A stretch of DNA of 64,000 bases from Ralstonia pickettii DTP0602 (GCA_000471925.1 CP006667.1:3348001-3412000); one strand, 5' to 3'; positions 32,187-41,332 are shown, counted from the stretch's first letter. Translations and numbers: made by a program. Notes: generated by a model not told the origin, from the sequence alone.

Positions 32187-32298
32187 CCCGAAGCTTCCCA
32201 GAAGCGTCACCTTCGGCACGAATTTCTCTTGTAGAATCAGCGCTTTGCCAATTCCCTGCCACGCGCGCCTGCGTGTGCGGCGACGCGAGACAGAGAAC

Positions 32299-32607
32299 AT
32301 GTTCGAGATCACATCCGGCGACATCGTGGCTGCCGCGCTGGCGGCTGCCGGCGCCTGCCTGGCCTGCAGCATCCCTGGTGACTTCCTGCGGCGTTTCCCG
32401 CTGTGGGCGGTGCGCACCTACGGCCGCGGCGCGCTGCTGATGCCGTTCCTGGTGATGATGGTCGGCACCTGGCTGTTCCGCCTCGGCATGGCCGGCCAGA
32501 TGGATACCCCCGCCGGCCAAGCGCTGGTGGTGGCGGCTGCCTTCCTGGCCACGCTGCTGCTGTCGGCGCTGCTGCGCTTCTACCTGAAGGAATACCGCAA
32601 GCGCTGA
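32299..32607 (+). CDS. Small inner-membrane protein of unknown function
   Basis: A protein of 102 residues with three hydrophobic helices (about residues 7-26, 40-60 and 74-95) and a charged C-terminus (LKEYRKR). I do not recognise a named family. The segment CSIPGDFLRRFPLWAVRTYGRGALLMPF between the first two helices carries several Arg residues, suggesting a cytoplasmic loop. The ATG at 32299 follows the sequence GACAGAGAAC, a modest ribosome site. It lies between the YceI and YaeQ genes on the same strand. Confidence 0.7.
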   Translation: MFEITSGDIVAAALAAAGACLACSIPGDFLRRFPLWAVRTYGRGALLMPFLVMMVGTWLFRLGMAGQMDTPAGQALVVAAAFLATLLLSALLRFYLKEYRKR

Positions 32608-32764
32608 TACGTGCGGCGCGCGGCGGCACGCCCGCTGTGCCGCCTTGCCCACGTTCCCTGCGCCGCCATGCGCACGGCCCCACCATCGAATCGCGTATGA
32701 TGCGGCCTTTTGCGTCTCCCGCGCCGCCCTCCCGCGCCGGGGCGCCTGCTGCTCACTTCACTTC

Positions 32765-33313
32765 ATGGCGCTTAAATCCACCATCTTCAAAGCCGAACTG
32801 GCCGTGTCCGACATGGACCGGCCCTACTACGGCAGCCACAGCCTGACCATCGCCCAGCATCCGTCCGAGAACGACGCGCGCATGATGGTGCGCCTGCTGG
32901 CCTTCGCCTGCGAAGCCACCGAAACACTGGCCTTCACGCGCGGCCTGGACGAGCCGGACGAGCCCGACCTGTGGGACAAGCGCCTGACCGGCGACATCGC
33001 CAACTGGGTCGAACTGGGCCAGCCCGATGAAGCGCGCCTGAAGCGCGCCGCCGCCCGCGCCGAGCGCGTGAACGTCTACACCTACAACGGCCCGAGCGCG
33101 CGTGAATGGTGGAAGGGCATGGCGGGCAAGGCCGGCAAGCTGCGCAACGTCACCATCTACAATGTCCCGACGGAAGCGGTCGAAGCGCTGGCCGCGCTGG
33201 CGCAGCGCGCGATGCGCCTGTCGGTGACGATCCAGGACGGCGATATCTGGGTCGCCGACGACGACCACAACGTGCAACTGCGGCTTGACGTGCTCCAGCA
33301 CGCCCAAGCCTGA
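32765..33313 (+). CDS. yaeQ: YaeQ family protein
   Basis: A protein of 182 residues, the usual YaeQ length. It begins with MALKSTIFKAELAVSDMDR and contains HPSENDARMMVRLLAFAC, followed by DLWDKRLTGDIANWVELGQP, all characteristic. YaeQ has a PD-(D/E)XK nuclease-like fold, and an early report linked it to suppression of RfaH loss, but its molecular role is unclear. The ATG at 32765 is the correct start because homology begins there; the longer frame upstream is not related. Confidence 0.93.
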   Translation: MALKSTIFKAELAVSDMDRPYYGSHSLTIAQHPSENDARMMVRLLAFACEATETLAFTRGLDEPDEPDLWDKRLTGDIANWVELGQPDEARLKRAAARAERVNVYTYNGPSAREWWKGMAGKAGKLRNVTIYNVPTEAVEALAALAQRAMRLSVTIQDGDIWVADDDHNVQLRLDVLQHAQA

Positions 33314-33376
33314 ACGCAGCCGCCGCGCTGCATTCACCCAACCACCCCGTCTTTTCCCATCGGAAGGAAATACGCC

Positions 33377-33724
33377 ATGCAAACCACGCCCTCTGGCCTG
33401 CAATACGAAGACACCACCGTCGGCTCCGGCGCCGAAGCCACCGCCGGCAATCACGTCACCGTGCACTACACCGGCTGGCTGTACGAGAACGGCCAGGCCG
33501 GCCGCAAGTTCGACTCGAGCAAGGACCGCAACGACCCGTTCGTGTTCCCGCTTGGCGCCGGCCATGTGATCCGCGGCTGGGACGAAGGCGTGCAGGGCAT
33601 GAAGGTCGGCGGCGTGCGCCGCCTGGTGATCCCGGCCGACCTGGGCTACGGTGCGCGCGGCGCCGGCGGCGTGATCCCGCCGAACGCGACGCTGCTGTTT
33701 GAAGTGGAATTGCTGGCCGTTTAA
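33377..33724 (+). CDS. FKBP-type peptidyl-prolyl cis-trans isomerase
   Basis: A single-domain FKBP of 115 residues with no signal peptide, so cytoplasmic. It shows the fold-defining motifs: [56 protein letters not shown], and the C-terminal [22 protein letters not shown]. The aromatic and Asp residues that line the FKBP active site are present. AAGGAAAT precedes the ATG. Confidence 0.95.
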   Translation: MQTTPSGLQYEDTTVGSGAEATAGNHVTVHYTGWLYENGQAGRKFDSSKDRNDPFVFPLGAGHVIRGWDEGVQGMKVGGVRRLVIPADLGYGARGAGGVIPPNATLLFEVELLAV

Positions 33725-33734
33725 AAGCCTGGCT

Positions 33735-33760
33735 GTCGTCCCCGCTGGCGCGGGGACGAC
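33735..33760. repeat. 11-bp perfect hairpin after the FKBP gene
   Basis: GTCGTCCCCGC and its exact complement flank TGGC, 11 bp after the FKBP stop. There is no T-run, so it is more like a repeated extragenic palindrome than a rho-independent terminator. It is between convergent genes. Confidence 0.6.
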
Positions 33761-33799
33761 GAGGAAGCGAATCCTACGCTATCAGGCGCCCTCTGCGCG

Positions 33800-34120
33800 T
33801 CAGAACCCGATGGCGGCGTTGCCGACATCGACGCGGACCTTGTCACGGTCCAGCAGCCGCGCCGCATGGCGCGCATAGTCCTGCGCCCAGGCAGGATCCC
33901 CGGAGAAGCGCGCTTCTCCCGAGAACTTGGCGACATTCAGGATCTTGTCGATCACCAGCACCTTGCCGACGGGGCTCGACGCCTGGCAGTCCAGCTCGGT
34001 GTACTCCCGGTCGAACCAGCGCCACGCGGCATCCTCGCTGACCGCGGCCAGCTCGTCCGTGCCGATCGTAAAGTCAAATTCCTTGCCGCTGCCGAACACC
34101 ACCGTAAGCGTACGCGCCAT
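33800..34120 (-). CDS. Hypothetical protein
   Basis: A soluble acidic protein of 106 residues with no recognised family. It starts MARTLTVVFGSGKEFDFTIGTDEL and contains AWRWFDREYTELDCQAS and VGKVLVIDKILNVAKFSGEARF. No signal peptide or membrane segment is visible. The ATG at 34120 was chosen because AGGGGGA lies 7 bp upstream; an ATG 22 codons earlier lacks one. It is alone on its strand, convergent with the FKBP gene. Confidence 0.65.
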   Translation of the reverse strand: MARTLTVVFGSGKEFDFTIGTDELAAVSEDAAWRWFDREYTELDCQASSPVGKVLVIDKILNVAKFSGEARFSGDPAWAQDYARHAARLLDRDKVRVDVGNAAIGF

Positions 34121-34375
34121 CGCAGGTTCCCCCTGGTCGGATTGAGGCTCCCATTGTAAGGACATGGCCGCCCCGCGGGCCAGCAAATCACGGCGGCCTG
34201 ATCGCGGACAAGCGTGCGCCAGCCCTCGCCCACCCGCGTGTCACAGGCGGCACGCCGCGCCAAACGTTGTCAGGCGCCCACACCGCGCCGGTTGCTCAGG
34301 TAATTCTGAGAAAAACTGGCACTTATGTCATTTCCCCCACCTGCCCGTGGCGCGGCTTTGATTTATGCTTGCACC

Positions 34376-35143
34376 ATGGCCATCACGCGACAGGACCTCG
34401 AATCCGACCGGCTGCGCACCTCGCTGTGCAGTACGCCGGTCGCGTCCTCGCTGCTGCCCGAAGACGTGCTCGAGCAGTCCCTCTGCAACACGCTGGCGTG
34501 CCGGCCCGACGATCCCGCTCTCGGCGGCGATGTCTGGGTATTCGGCTATGGCTCCCTGATCTGGAACCCGATGGTGGTGCACACCGACCGCCGGCGCGCG
34601 ACGGTGCATGGCTATCACCGCGGCTTCTATCTCTACTCCCGCATCAATCGAGGCACCTGGGACAACCCCGGGCTGGTGCTCGGTCTGGACCGCGGCGGCT
34701 GCTGCCACGGCATGGTGTTCCGCATCCCCAGCCACGTGGTCGAGCAGGAGTTCCGCGTGCTGTGGCGCCGCGAGATGCTGACCGGCGCCTACCATCCCCG
34801 CTGGCTGCGCATCCGCACCGACGACGGTCCCGAGCAGCGCGCCCTCGCCTTCGTCATGAACCGGGCGCACGAGGCCTATGCCGGCCGGCTGCCGGACGCC
34901 GACGTGGTCGAACGCCTGCGCCACGCCGCCGGGCTGTACGGCCCGGCGCGCGAATACCTGCAGCAAACCCTGCTTGGCCTGGCCACCAACGGCGTCGACG
35001 ATCCCTATCTCGGGCGGCTGTGGCGCCAGTTGCAGGCCGACGACGCCGCCGATGCGGAACGCTCGACGCACCCCGCAGACTGCGCCGAGGCCGAGGACGT
35101 TGCGCCGCCGCCCTTGCCCACCACGTCACGCGAAACCGTCTGA
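34376..35143 (+). CDS. ChaC-like gamma-glutamylcyclotransferase
   Basis: A protein of about 255 residues of the ChaC family, which cleaves glutathione to 5-oxoproline and Cys-Gly. The substrate-binding signature is VFGYGSLIWNP near residue 52. LWRREMLTGAYHPRW further on supplies the likely acidic catalytic residue. The C-terminal 30 residues are acidic and Pro-rich and are extra to the family core. The start at 34376 is preferred, though an ATG at 34325 is also open. An ankyrin-repeat gene follows 17 bp later. Confidence 0.88.
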   Translation: MAITRQDLESDRLRTSLCSTPVASSLLPEDVLEQSLCNTLACRPDDPALGGDVWVFGYGSLIWNPMVVHTDRRRATVHGYHRGFYLYSRINRGTWDNPGLVLGLDRGGCCHGMVFRIPSHVVEQEFRVLWRREMLTGAYHPRWLRIRTDDGPEQRALAFVMNRAHEAYAGRLPDADVVERLRHAAGLYGPAREYLQQTLLGLATNGVDDPYLGRLWRQLQADDAADAERSTHPADCAEAEDVAPPPLPTTSRETV

Positions 35144-35160
35144 GCCCTGGAGCAGCCGCC

Positions 35161-35964
35161 ATGACGCGCCCCGCCGCCCGCACCCGCAGACAGGCACTCA
35201 ACGAGTTGCTGGGCCTGATGGGCTTGCTGGTGGGCGGTGGACTGCTGGCGGCCCAGGGCGGCCAGACCCTGGCGGCACGCCCTGCCGGCGGCGCTGCCAG
35301 CCAGCCCGGCGCGGCGCGCGCGCCGCGCAACACCACCGCGCGCGCGCCAGTGCGCAGCGACGGCATCAGCGCCCTGGACCGCAACCTGATCACGGCCGCC
35401 GGGATCGGCGACCAGGACATGGTGGCGCGCCTGCTGGCCGCGGGTGCGACGGCGCGCGCAGCTGACGAACGCGGGCGCAGCGCGCTGCTGGCGGCGGTGC
35501 AGAACCGGCATGTCGAGGTCGCGCGCATGCTGGCACTGGCCGGCGCCGATGTCAATCTCAAGGACGCCGACGCCAACAGTCCCTTCCTGCTGGCCGCCGC
35601 CACCGGGCAGCCCGATATGGTGCGGCTCGCGCTGGCGCATGGGGCCGACCTTGCCAGCACCGACCGCTACCACGGCACCGCGCTGATCGCCGCCAGCCAG
35701 CACGGGCATGTGGAGGTGGTGAAGCTGCTGCTGAAGGCTGGCGTTGCGGTGGACCATGTCAACGACCTGGGCTGGACTGCGCTGCTGGAGGCGGTGGTGC
35801 TTGGCGACGGCAGCGCGCGTTATGAGGAGACGGTGCAGTTGCTGCTGGATGCGGGTGCGGATGCCAACCTGGCTGACCGCGAGGGCGTGACGCCGACGCG
35901 CCATGCGCGGGAGCGGGGGTACAAGACGATGGTGAAGATGCTGATGCGGGTGCGCGGGCATTGA
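35161..35964 (+). CDS. Ankyrin-repeat protein with N-terminal export or anchor segment
   Basis: A protein of 267 residues. An Arg-rich N-terminus (RTRRQ) leads into a hydrophobic segment (LLGLMGLLVGGGLLAAQGG), then a low-complexity Ala/Gly/Pro linker. From about residue 70 there are five ankyrin-type repeats (for example GRSALLAAVQNRHVEVARML and HGTALIAASQHGHVEVVKLL). This suggests a membrane-anchored or periplasmic protein-interaction module. It lies 17 bp after the ChaC-like gene. Its partner is unknown. Confidence 0.85.
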   Translation: MTRPAARTRRQALNELLGLMGLLVGGGLLAAQGGQTLAARPAGGAASQPGAARAPRNTTARAPVRSDGISALDRNLITAAGIGDQDMVARLLAAGATARAADERGRSALLAAVQNRHVEVARMLALAGADVNLKDADANSPFLLAAATGQPDMVRLALAHGADLASTDRYHGTALIAASQHGHVEVVKLLLKAGVAVDHVNDLGWTALLEAVVLGDGSARYEETVQLLLDAGADANLADREGVTPTRHARERGYKTMVKMLMRVRGH

Positions 35965-35982
35965 GGCTGCGCGCGTTCGCAG

Positions 35983-36016
35983 AAAGACAAAGGCCGGTTG
36001 ACCGGCCTTTGTCTTT
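35983..36016. terminator. Bidirectional terminator between the ankyrin gene and the acyl-CoA ligase gene
   Basis: The 16-bp arms AAAGACAAAGGCCGGT and ACCGGCCTTTGTCTTT flank a 2-nt loop (TG). The A/T-rich outer arms allow termination in both directions between two convergent genes. Confidence 0.85.
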
Positions 36017-36049
36017 GCTGCAACCGTCGGAAGCGGTTTGCCAACGGCC

Positions 36050-37765
36050 TCAGGCCGCCGCCGGCTTCTCGCCCTCCGCACTGCGCGCATTCTCGCTTTC
36101 CTGCAGATGCCGCCACATCACCTTGCCAGTGCCCGACTTCGGCAGCGCCTCCACGAACTCCACCACGCGCGGATACTTGTACGCGGCCATATTCTCCTTG
36201 GCCCATTCAATGATCGCTTCCGGCGTGGTCTTGCCCTTTGCATGCGCGCGCAGCACCACCACCGCCTTGACGGTCTCGCCGCGATACGGGTCGCGCGTGC
36301 CGATGATGCAGGCCTCCTGCACGTCAGGGTGCTTGTACAGCAGGTTCTCCACCTCGGCCGGCCACACCTTGAAGCCCGACGCATTGATCATGCGCTTGAG
36401 GCGGTCGGTGATGAAGTAATAGCCCTCTTCATCCATCCGGCCCAGGTCGCCGGTGCGGAAGAAGGTCTTGCCCTCAAACTCGATAAAGGCGTCGCGCGTG
36501 GCGTCGTCCTTGCCCCAGTAGCCCTTGAACACCTGCGGGCCGCTGACGATGATCTCGCCGGTCTCGTTGGGCGGCAGTTCCTTGAGCGTGACCGGGTCGA
36601 CCACGCGCGCGTCGGTGTTGAAGGTCGGCACGCCCAGGCATTGCAGCTTGGGCCGGTCCGACGGGTTGCCGTGCGTCGGCGCCATGGTCTCGGACAGGCC
36701 GTAGCCCTCCAGGTAGCTGAGCCCGAACTGCTCGCGCAGCCGCTCGGCAACGGCTTGCGGCATGGCCGCGCCGCCGCCGCCGATATAGCGCAGGCTCGAC
36801 AGGTCGAACTGCGCCAGGTTGGGGCTGGCCAGGAAATCGATCACCATGGTCGGGATATTGGTCCAGTGCGTGACCTGGTAGCGCGAGATCAGGCGGCCGG
36901 CCACTTCGCGGTCCCAGCGCGGCAGCATCACCACGGTGGCGCCGCTGTAGATCGGACCGTTCATGCCGTACTGCATGCCGGTGACGTGGAACAGCGGCAG
37001 CACCGACAGGATCACGGACTCGGCGCCCGAGCCCGACCAGGTCGCGCCGCCGACGATGTTGTGCATCACCGAGCGATGCGTATGGATGCAGCCCTTGGGG
37101 AAGCCGGTGGTGCCGGAGGTGTAGGGCATCACCGCCATGTCATCCGGCCTGGCGGTGTGCGGGCCGGGCAGCAGGCCGGCGCCAAGCGCCTCGGTCCACG
37201 CGGTAGCGCCCGCGGGCAGCGGGTGCGGCGTGGTCAGCCAGGCCGGCGGGGCGTCTTCCGGATGCTCATGCGTGGGCGGCAGCGCGTCGGCGTACCGCGT
37301 CACCAGCAGGTGCTGCAGGCGCTCGGCCGGCGCCAGTTCGGACACGGCCTGTTCGACGCCTGCTGCAAGGTCCGCCGTGCAGATCGCCACGCGCGCCTGT
37401 GCGTCGGTGACGTAGTGCTTGAATTCCTCGGCGCGGTTCATCGGGTTGACCGGCACCACCACCGCGTCGGCACGCAGGATGGCGTAGTAGCTGACGATGA
37501 ACTGCGGGCAGTTCTGCATGTACAGCAGCACCCGGTCGCCCTTCTTCACGCCGGCCTTCTGCTGCAGCCAGCCCGCCAGCGCCGTGGCCTGCGCCTCCAG
37601 CTCGCGGAAGGTGATGGCGTTGCCGAAGTAGCGGATCGCCGCCTTGTCGGCGTAGCGGTGCGCCGACACTTCCAGGTTGTACCAGAGCGACGTCTCGGGC
37701 AGCACGATGGCGGTCGGCAGGCGCTTCGGCCAGAACTGGAAATGCGGGCGGGCTGGGGTCTGCAT
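36050..37765 (-). CDS. Long-chain acyl-CoA ligase family protein
   Basis: An AMP-forming ligase of 571 residues. The P-loop-like motif is MPYTSGTTGFPKGCIHTH, the A5 region is YGLSETM, and the C-terminal hinge and catalytic Lys appear in GYYFITDRLKRMI and LPKSGTGKVMWR. The family activates fatty and aromatic acids to CoA thioesters; the exact chain length is not readable here. AGGAGA lies 6 bp before the ATG at 37765. A 12-bp palindrome about 60 bp upstream suggests TetR-type control. Confidence 0.87.
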   Translation of the reverse strand: MQTPARPHFQFWPKRLPTAIVLPETSLWYNLEVSAHRYADKAAIRYFGNAITFRELEAQATALAGWLQQKAGVKKGDRVLLYMQNCPQFIVSYYAILRADAVVVPVNPMNRAEEFKHYVTDAQARVAICTADLAAGVEQAVSELAPAERLQHLLVTRYADALPPTHEHPEDAPPAWLTTPHPLPAGATAWTEALGAGLLPGPHTARPDDMAVMPYTSGTTGFPKGCIHTHRSVMHNIVGGATWSGSGAESVILSVLPLFHVTGMQYGMNGPIYSGATVVMLPRWDREVAGRLISRYQVTHWTNIPTMVIDFLASPNLAQFDLSSLRYIGGGGAAMPQAVAERLREQFGLSYLEGYGLSETMAPTHGNPSDRPKLQCLGVPTFNTDARVVDPVTLKELPPNETGEIIVSGPQVFKGYWGKDDATRDAFIEFEGKTFFRTGDLGRMDEEGYYFITDRLKRMINASGFKVWPAEVENLLYKHPDVQEACIIGTRDPYRGETVKAVVVLRAHAKGKTTPEAIIEWAKENMAAYKYPRVVEFVEALPKSGTGKVMWRHLQESENARSAEGEKPAAA

Positions 37766-37827
37766 GAAACGTCTCCTGTGCGTCGGTCTCGGGACCGGGT
37801 CTGTCGGTATGGCCAAGGACTATAACC

Positions 37828-37839
37828 GAACGATCGTTC
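37828..37839. promoter_or_regulatory. 12-bp perfect palindrome upstream of the acyl-CoA ligase gene
   Basis: GAACGATCGTTC at 37828-37839 is a perfect palindrome 63 bp before the leftward ligase start. Palindromes of this kind are typical TetR-family operators, including those controlling fatty acid degradation genes. No regulator gene is adjacent. Confidence 0.45.
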
Positions 37840-38000
37840 TATTTTCAACCGCAGACTTTCCCGAACCCCGCCCGGCGAGTGATTGGGGCGGGGCGTTGCA
37901 TTCGGCGCCTTCGCCCCCACAATAGGGGTATCGAATGCCCTCTTCCGGGCGGCCCGCATTGCTGGGCCGCTCCTGCCCCTTTTCCTCACCGGGATACCCC

Positions 38001-38849
38001 ATGAGCGACGTCACCCTGCAGAATTTCGAAACCGAAGTGATCGACGCCTCGCGCCACGCGCCCGTACTGGTCGACTTCTGGGCGCCCTGGTGCGGGCCGT
38101 GCCGCACGCTGGGCCCGATGCTGGAACGGCTCGAAGCCGAGGCCGACGGCCAGTGGAAGCTGGTCAAGGTCAATGTCGACGAAAACCAGGACCTGGCCGC
38201 GCACTTCGGCGTGCGCAGCATCCCGCATGTGGTGGCGATCGCCGAAGGCCAGGCGGTGGACCAGTTTATCGGCGTGCTGCCGGAATCCGGCCTGCGTGAA
38301 TTCCTGGGCCGGCTGATGCCCAAACCCGCCCAGCTGGCGCTGTATGAGGCGCAGGAGCTGGCCGCCGAAGGCAACCGCGCTGGCGCCGAGGCCAAATTCG
38401 CGGAAGCCATCGCGCTCGACCCGGAAGCTGCCGACACGGCACGGCTGGCCTATATCGCCTTCCTGCTGGATGGCAATGCGATCGACGAGGCCAAGGCGCA
38501 GTTCGAGGCGCTGCCGCCGCGCGCCGCGCAGTTGGACGCTTATGCCGCGCTGCGCACGCGCATGGAAGCGATGGAAAACGTGTCCGGCCTGCCCGACCAG
38601 GCCACCCTCACGCGCCGCATCACCGCCGACCCGCGCGACCTGGCGGCGCGGCTGGACCTGGCGCGGCTGCTGATCGCGCGCCAGCAGTACGAGCCGGCGC
38701 TGGAGCAGTTGCTGGCGATCGTGCGCACCGACCGCGGCTATGAGGACGATATCGGCCGCAAGACCATGCTGTCGGTATTCGAGATGCTGGCCGACCAGCC
38801 CGAGGTGGTATCGCGCTGGCGCCGCCAGCTCAGCACTTCGCTGAACTGA
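38001..38849 (+). CDS. Thioredoxin-TPR protein (YbbN/CnoX-like)
   Basis: A protein of 282 residues. Residues 1-110 are a thioredoxin domain with an intact WAPWCGPC active site (VLVDFWAPWCGPCRTLGPML). The remainder is a TPR-like helical region with repeats such as AEAKFAEAIALDPEAA and LARLLIARQQYEPAL. This is the arrangement of the chaperone-redoxin CnoX (YbbN), which in E. coli protects proteins with GroEL. Here the CxxC is complete, so it may also be redox-active. The start at 38001 is clear from homology. Confidence 0.9.
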   Translation: MSDVTLQNFETEVIDASRHAPVLVDFWAPWCGPCRTLGPMLERLEAEADGQWKLVKVNVDENQDLAAHFGVRSIPHVVAIAEGQAVDQFIGVLPESGLREFLGRLMPKPAQLALYEAQELAAEGNRAGAEAKFAEAIALDPEAADTARLAYIAFLLDGNAIDEAKAQFEALPPRAAQLDAYAALRTRMEAMENVSGLPDQATLTRRITADPRDLAARLDLARLLIARQQYEPALEQLLAIVRTDRGYEDDIGRKTMLSVFEMLADQPEVVSRWRRQLSTSLN

Positions 38850-38876
38850 GCGGCAGGGCTACGTCCCTGGCGCGGT

Positions 38877-38909
38877 AAACTGGCGGGCTCAGACCCGCCA
38901 GTTTTTTTT
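38877..38909 (+). terminator. Terminator after the thioredoxin-TPR gene
   Basis: Arms AAACTGGCGGG and CCCGCCAGTTT surround a 6-nt loop and are followed by a T-run. It lies 27 bp after the stop and just before the cupin gene. Confidence 0.9.
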
Positions 38910-38920
38910 ACGCCCCTGCC

Positions 38921-39298
38921 ATGCCAGCTCCCCGCCTGATCGATTTCAAGACCGACCCCGCCCCGACCCACGACCGCCCGCGCGAAGACCGGCTGGTGTC
39001 TGGCAACCCGGACCGCACCACCTGGACGCACTACAGCGCGCGGCATGGCGATTTCGATTGCGGCATCTGGGCGTGCGAGCCGGGCGCGTGGCGCATTGCC
39101 TTCCCGGCCGGCAAGGAAGAGTTCTTCCACGTAATCAGCGGCCGCATCCGCATCAGCGACGAGGCCGGCAACGCCAGCGAGTTCGGCCCGGGCGACGCCT
39201 GCGTGATCCCGGCCGGCTTTACCGGGCTGTTCCAGGTGCTGGAGCCGGTGCGCAAGTATTTCGTGGTGATCGACCGGGACGCGGCGCGGCCGCTCTGA
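38921..39298 (+). CDS. Cupin-domain protein
   Basis: A protein of 125 residues with a single cupin barrel: FAGKEEFFHVISGRIRI-type motif 1 (AGKEEFFHVISGRIRIS) and motif 2 GPGDACVIPAGFTGLFQV. The metal-binding His and Glu of motif 1 are partly kept (Glu, Glu, His). It matches the small cupin_3/DUF861-type proteins whose roles are mostly unknown. It begins shortly after a strong terminator and is probably transcribed on its own. Confidence 0.83.
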   Translation: MPAPRLIDFKTDPAPTHDRPREDRLVSGNPDRTTWTHYSARHGDFDCGIWACEPGAWRIAFPAGKEEFFHVISGRIRISDEAGNASEFGPGDACVIPAGFTGLFQVLEPVRKYFVVIDRDAARPL

Positions 39299-39310
39299 AC
39301 GCCGGCGCGC

Positions 39311-39751
39311 TCAGGCCGAGGTGGCCGGCCCCTCGACCAGGGTGAAGCCGTTCTCGCGCATATGTTCGACCATCATCGCATCCATCGACTTGACGTGATG
39401 GTCGAACCAGCCTGACAGCTCGGCCACCAGGCGCCGACCCAGCCCGAACTCGGCATCGGTGTGCACCTTGTCGCGCACCGCGGCGGCCACGGCCAGCACC
39501 TGCTGGTGCTCGCCCGCATGGCAATGGCGCGGGCCGAAGCCCATCGCTTCCATCCACTGTTCTTCCTGCGCGAAATGATGGCGGGTATGGTCGATCCACT
39601 CGTCCATTGCGGCCAGGAAGCCGGCGTCGTCGGCGCTGGCCACGGCCGCCAGCAGCTGCACGAACTCGGCATGGGTGGCATCGGTAACCGGCTCGCCCAG
39701 GTGGAGGTGGTCCGGCAGGCCGGCGGAGGAAAGCTGGTCTTTGGCGTCCAT
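39311..39751 (-). CDS. Bacteriohemerythrin-like protein
   Basis: A protein of 146 residues with a hemerythrin four-helix bundle. The di-iron ligands are visible: His in DATHAEFVQL, the HTRHHFAQEEQWM motif (His and Glu), CHAGEHQQVL, and the C-terminal HHVKSMD with His and Asp. It would bind oxygen at a di-iron centre, for storage or sensing. No fused signalling domain is present. The ATG at 39751 fits the core better than the upstream one, which adds an unmatched tail. Confidence 0.87.
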   Translation of the reverse strand: MDAKDQLSSAGLPDHLHLGEPVTDATHAEFVQLLAAVASADDAGFLAAMDEWIDHTRHHFAQEEQWMEAMGFGPRHCHAGEHQQVLAVAAAVRDKVHTDAEFGLGRRLVAELSGWFDHHVKSMDAMMVEHMRENGFTLVEGPATSA

Positions 39752-39875
39752 GGGATCGGCTGCAAACGTAGGAAAAACGGCAAGGATACCCAATCGCCGC
39801 GGCCCGGGCCTGATCTCGCGCAAGCCGGGCGGGTATGCTGTGGGCTATGCGCCCCGCCCGCCACTCCTACATGCC

Positions 39876-40454
39876 ATGCCACGACTGATCTTCTTCTGCG
39901 GCCATGCCGGCACCGGCAAGACCACTCTCGCCCACCGCCTGATCGGCCCGCTGATGCAGGCCACCGGCGAGCCGTTCTGCCTGCTCGACAAGGACACCCT
40001 GTACGGTCGCTACAGCGCCGCCGCCATGGGCGCCATCACCGGCGACCCGAACGACCGCGACAGCCCGGCCTACCTGGACAACCTGCGCGACCCGGAATAC
40101 CAGGGGCTGCTCGACACCGCGCGCGAGAACCTGATGCTGGGCATCAGCGTGCTGGTGATCGGCCCGCTGTCGCGCGAGGTCCGCGCCCATCTGCTGCACG
40201 ATCCGGAATGGCTGCACGTGCCCGACGGCACCATGGTGCGCATCGTATGGGTCCACCTGCCGGAAGACGAGGCGCATGCGCGCATCATCAAGCGCGGCAA
40301 TCCCAACGATGCCTACAAGCTGCAGCACTGGGAGGCCTACCGCACGCGGCGCTTCATGCCGACTGCGCAGGAATACCCGGAACTGATCTTCTTCGACAAT
40401 CTCGCCCCGGGCGATGCCGAGGTCGACGGGCTGCTGCGCGCACTGAGCGCCTGA
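39876..40454 (+). CDS. P-loop ATP-binding protein (AAA/kinase-like)
   Basis: A protein of 192 residues with a Walker A motif at its N-terminus (RLIFFCGHAGTGKTTLAHRL). Later segments resemble small P-loop kinases: LLDKDTLYGRY as the lid region and VWVHLPEDEAHARIIKRGNP with Arg residues for phosphate binding. The substrate is unknown. Homology begins at the ATG at 39876, so the longer open frame is not used. It is divergent from the hemerythrin gene. Confidence 0.8.
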   Translation: MPRLIFFCGHAGTGKTTLAHRLIGPLMQATGEPFCLLDKDTLYGRYSAAAMGAITGDPNDRDSPAYLDNLRDPEYQGLLDTARENLMLGISVLVIGPLSREVRAHLLHDPEWLHVPDGTMVRIVWVHLPEDEAHARIIKRGNPNDAYKLQHWEAYRTRRFMPTAQEYPELIFFDNLAPGDAEVDGLLRALSA

Positions 40455-40483
40455 GGGAGCGCCTGAATGAGCGCCTGAGCCCT

Positions 40484-41332
40484 TCAGCCGCGCGCGATCT
40501 CCCCGATCACGGCCGACGCCGCCACGAAGCCGAACACCGCCGTCACCGCCACCGACGAGCCGAAGCCCGCGCAGGCCAGCCCCTGCGGGCCATGGGTGGC
40601 CGGCGGCGGCGCTTCGTCGATCTCGCACGCCTGCTGCTCCGGCTCGGGGTACTGCAGGGGCTCGTCGGAATACACCGCGGCGATGCCGAACTTCTTCTTC
40701 GGGTCGCGGGTAAAGCCCCACTGCTTGCGCAGGTTGGCGCGCACCTTGGACAGCAGCGGGTCCTGGATCGTGCGCGCCAGGTCGTCGATGCGCACGCGGG
40801 TGGGATCAAGCTGGCCGCCGGCGCCGCCGCAGGTGATCACCGCCACGCCCTGGCGCCGCGCCCAGCCCAGCATCTCGGTCTTGACGCGCACCGCGTCGAT
40901 GGCGTCGATCACGTAGTCATAGCCGGCGCCGAGCAACTCGGGCACGTTGTCGGGGGTGACGAAGTCATCGACCTGTGTCACCCGGCAGCGCGGGTTGATG
41001 GCGACGATGCGCTCGGCCATGGCCTCGACCTTGGCGCGCCCGTAGGCGTCGCCCAGCGCGTGGATCTGGCGGTTGGTATTGGACAGCGCGATATGGTCCA
41101 GGTCGATCAGCGTGATGCGGCCGACCGCGTTGCGCGCCAGCGCCTCGGCGGCCCAGCTGCCGACGCCGCCGATGCCGACCACGCACACATGGGCCGCCTC
41201 CAGCCGCGCCAGCCCGGCGGCGCCGTAGAGCCGCGCCACGCCGCCAAAGCGGCGGTGGTAGTCGTCATCGGCCGGGCTTTCGTGGGTCAGCGGCTCGGGC
41301 AGGCCGGCGAGGTCGTGTGCGGCATCGTTCAT
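40484..41332 (-). CDS. tcdA: tRNA threonylcarbamoyladenosine dehydratase
   Basis: A protein of 282 residues of the ThiF/E1-like family; TcdA (CsdL) makes cyclic t6A from t6A at tRNA position 37. The nucleotide-binding motif is VVGIGGVGSWAAEALARN, followed by ITLIDLDHIALSNTNRQIHAL with the adenylation Arg. The C-terminal region includes KKKFGIAAVYSDEPL and a hydrophobic tail (GSSVAVTAVFGFVAASAVIG) found in TcdA and thought to interact with membranes. The ATG at 41332 matches the family start. Confidence 0.93.
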   Translation of the reverse strand: MNDAAHDLAGLPEPLTHESPADDDYHRRFGGVARLYGAAGLARLEAAHVCVVGIGGVGSWAAEALARNAVGRITLIDLDHIALSNTNRQIHALGDAYGRAKVEAMAERIVAINPRCRVTQVDDFVTPDNVPELLGAGYDYVIDAIDAVRVKTEMLGWARRQGVAVITCGGAGGQLDPTRVRIDDLARTIQDPLLSKVRANLRKQWGFTRDPKKKFGIAAVYSDEPLQYPEPEQQACEIDEAPPPATHGPQGLACAGFGSSVAVTAVFGFVAASAVIGEIARG

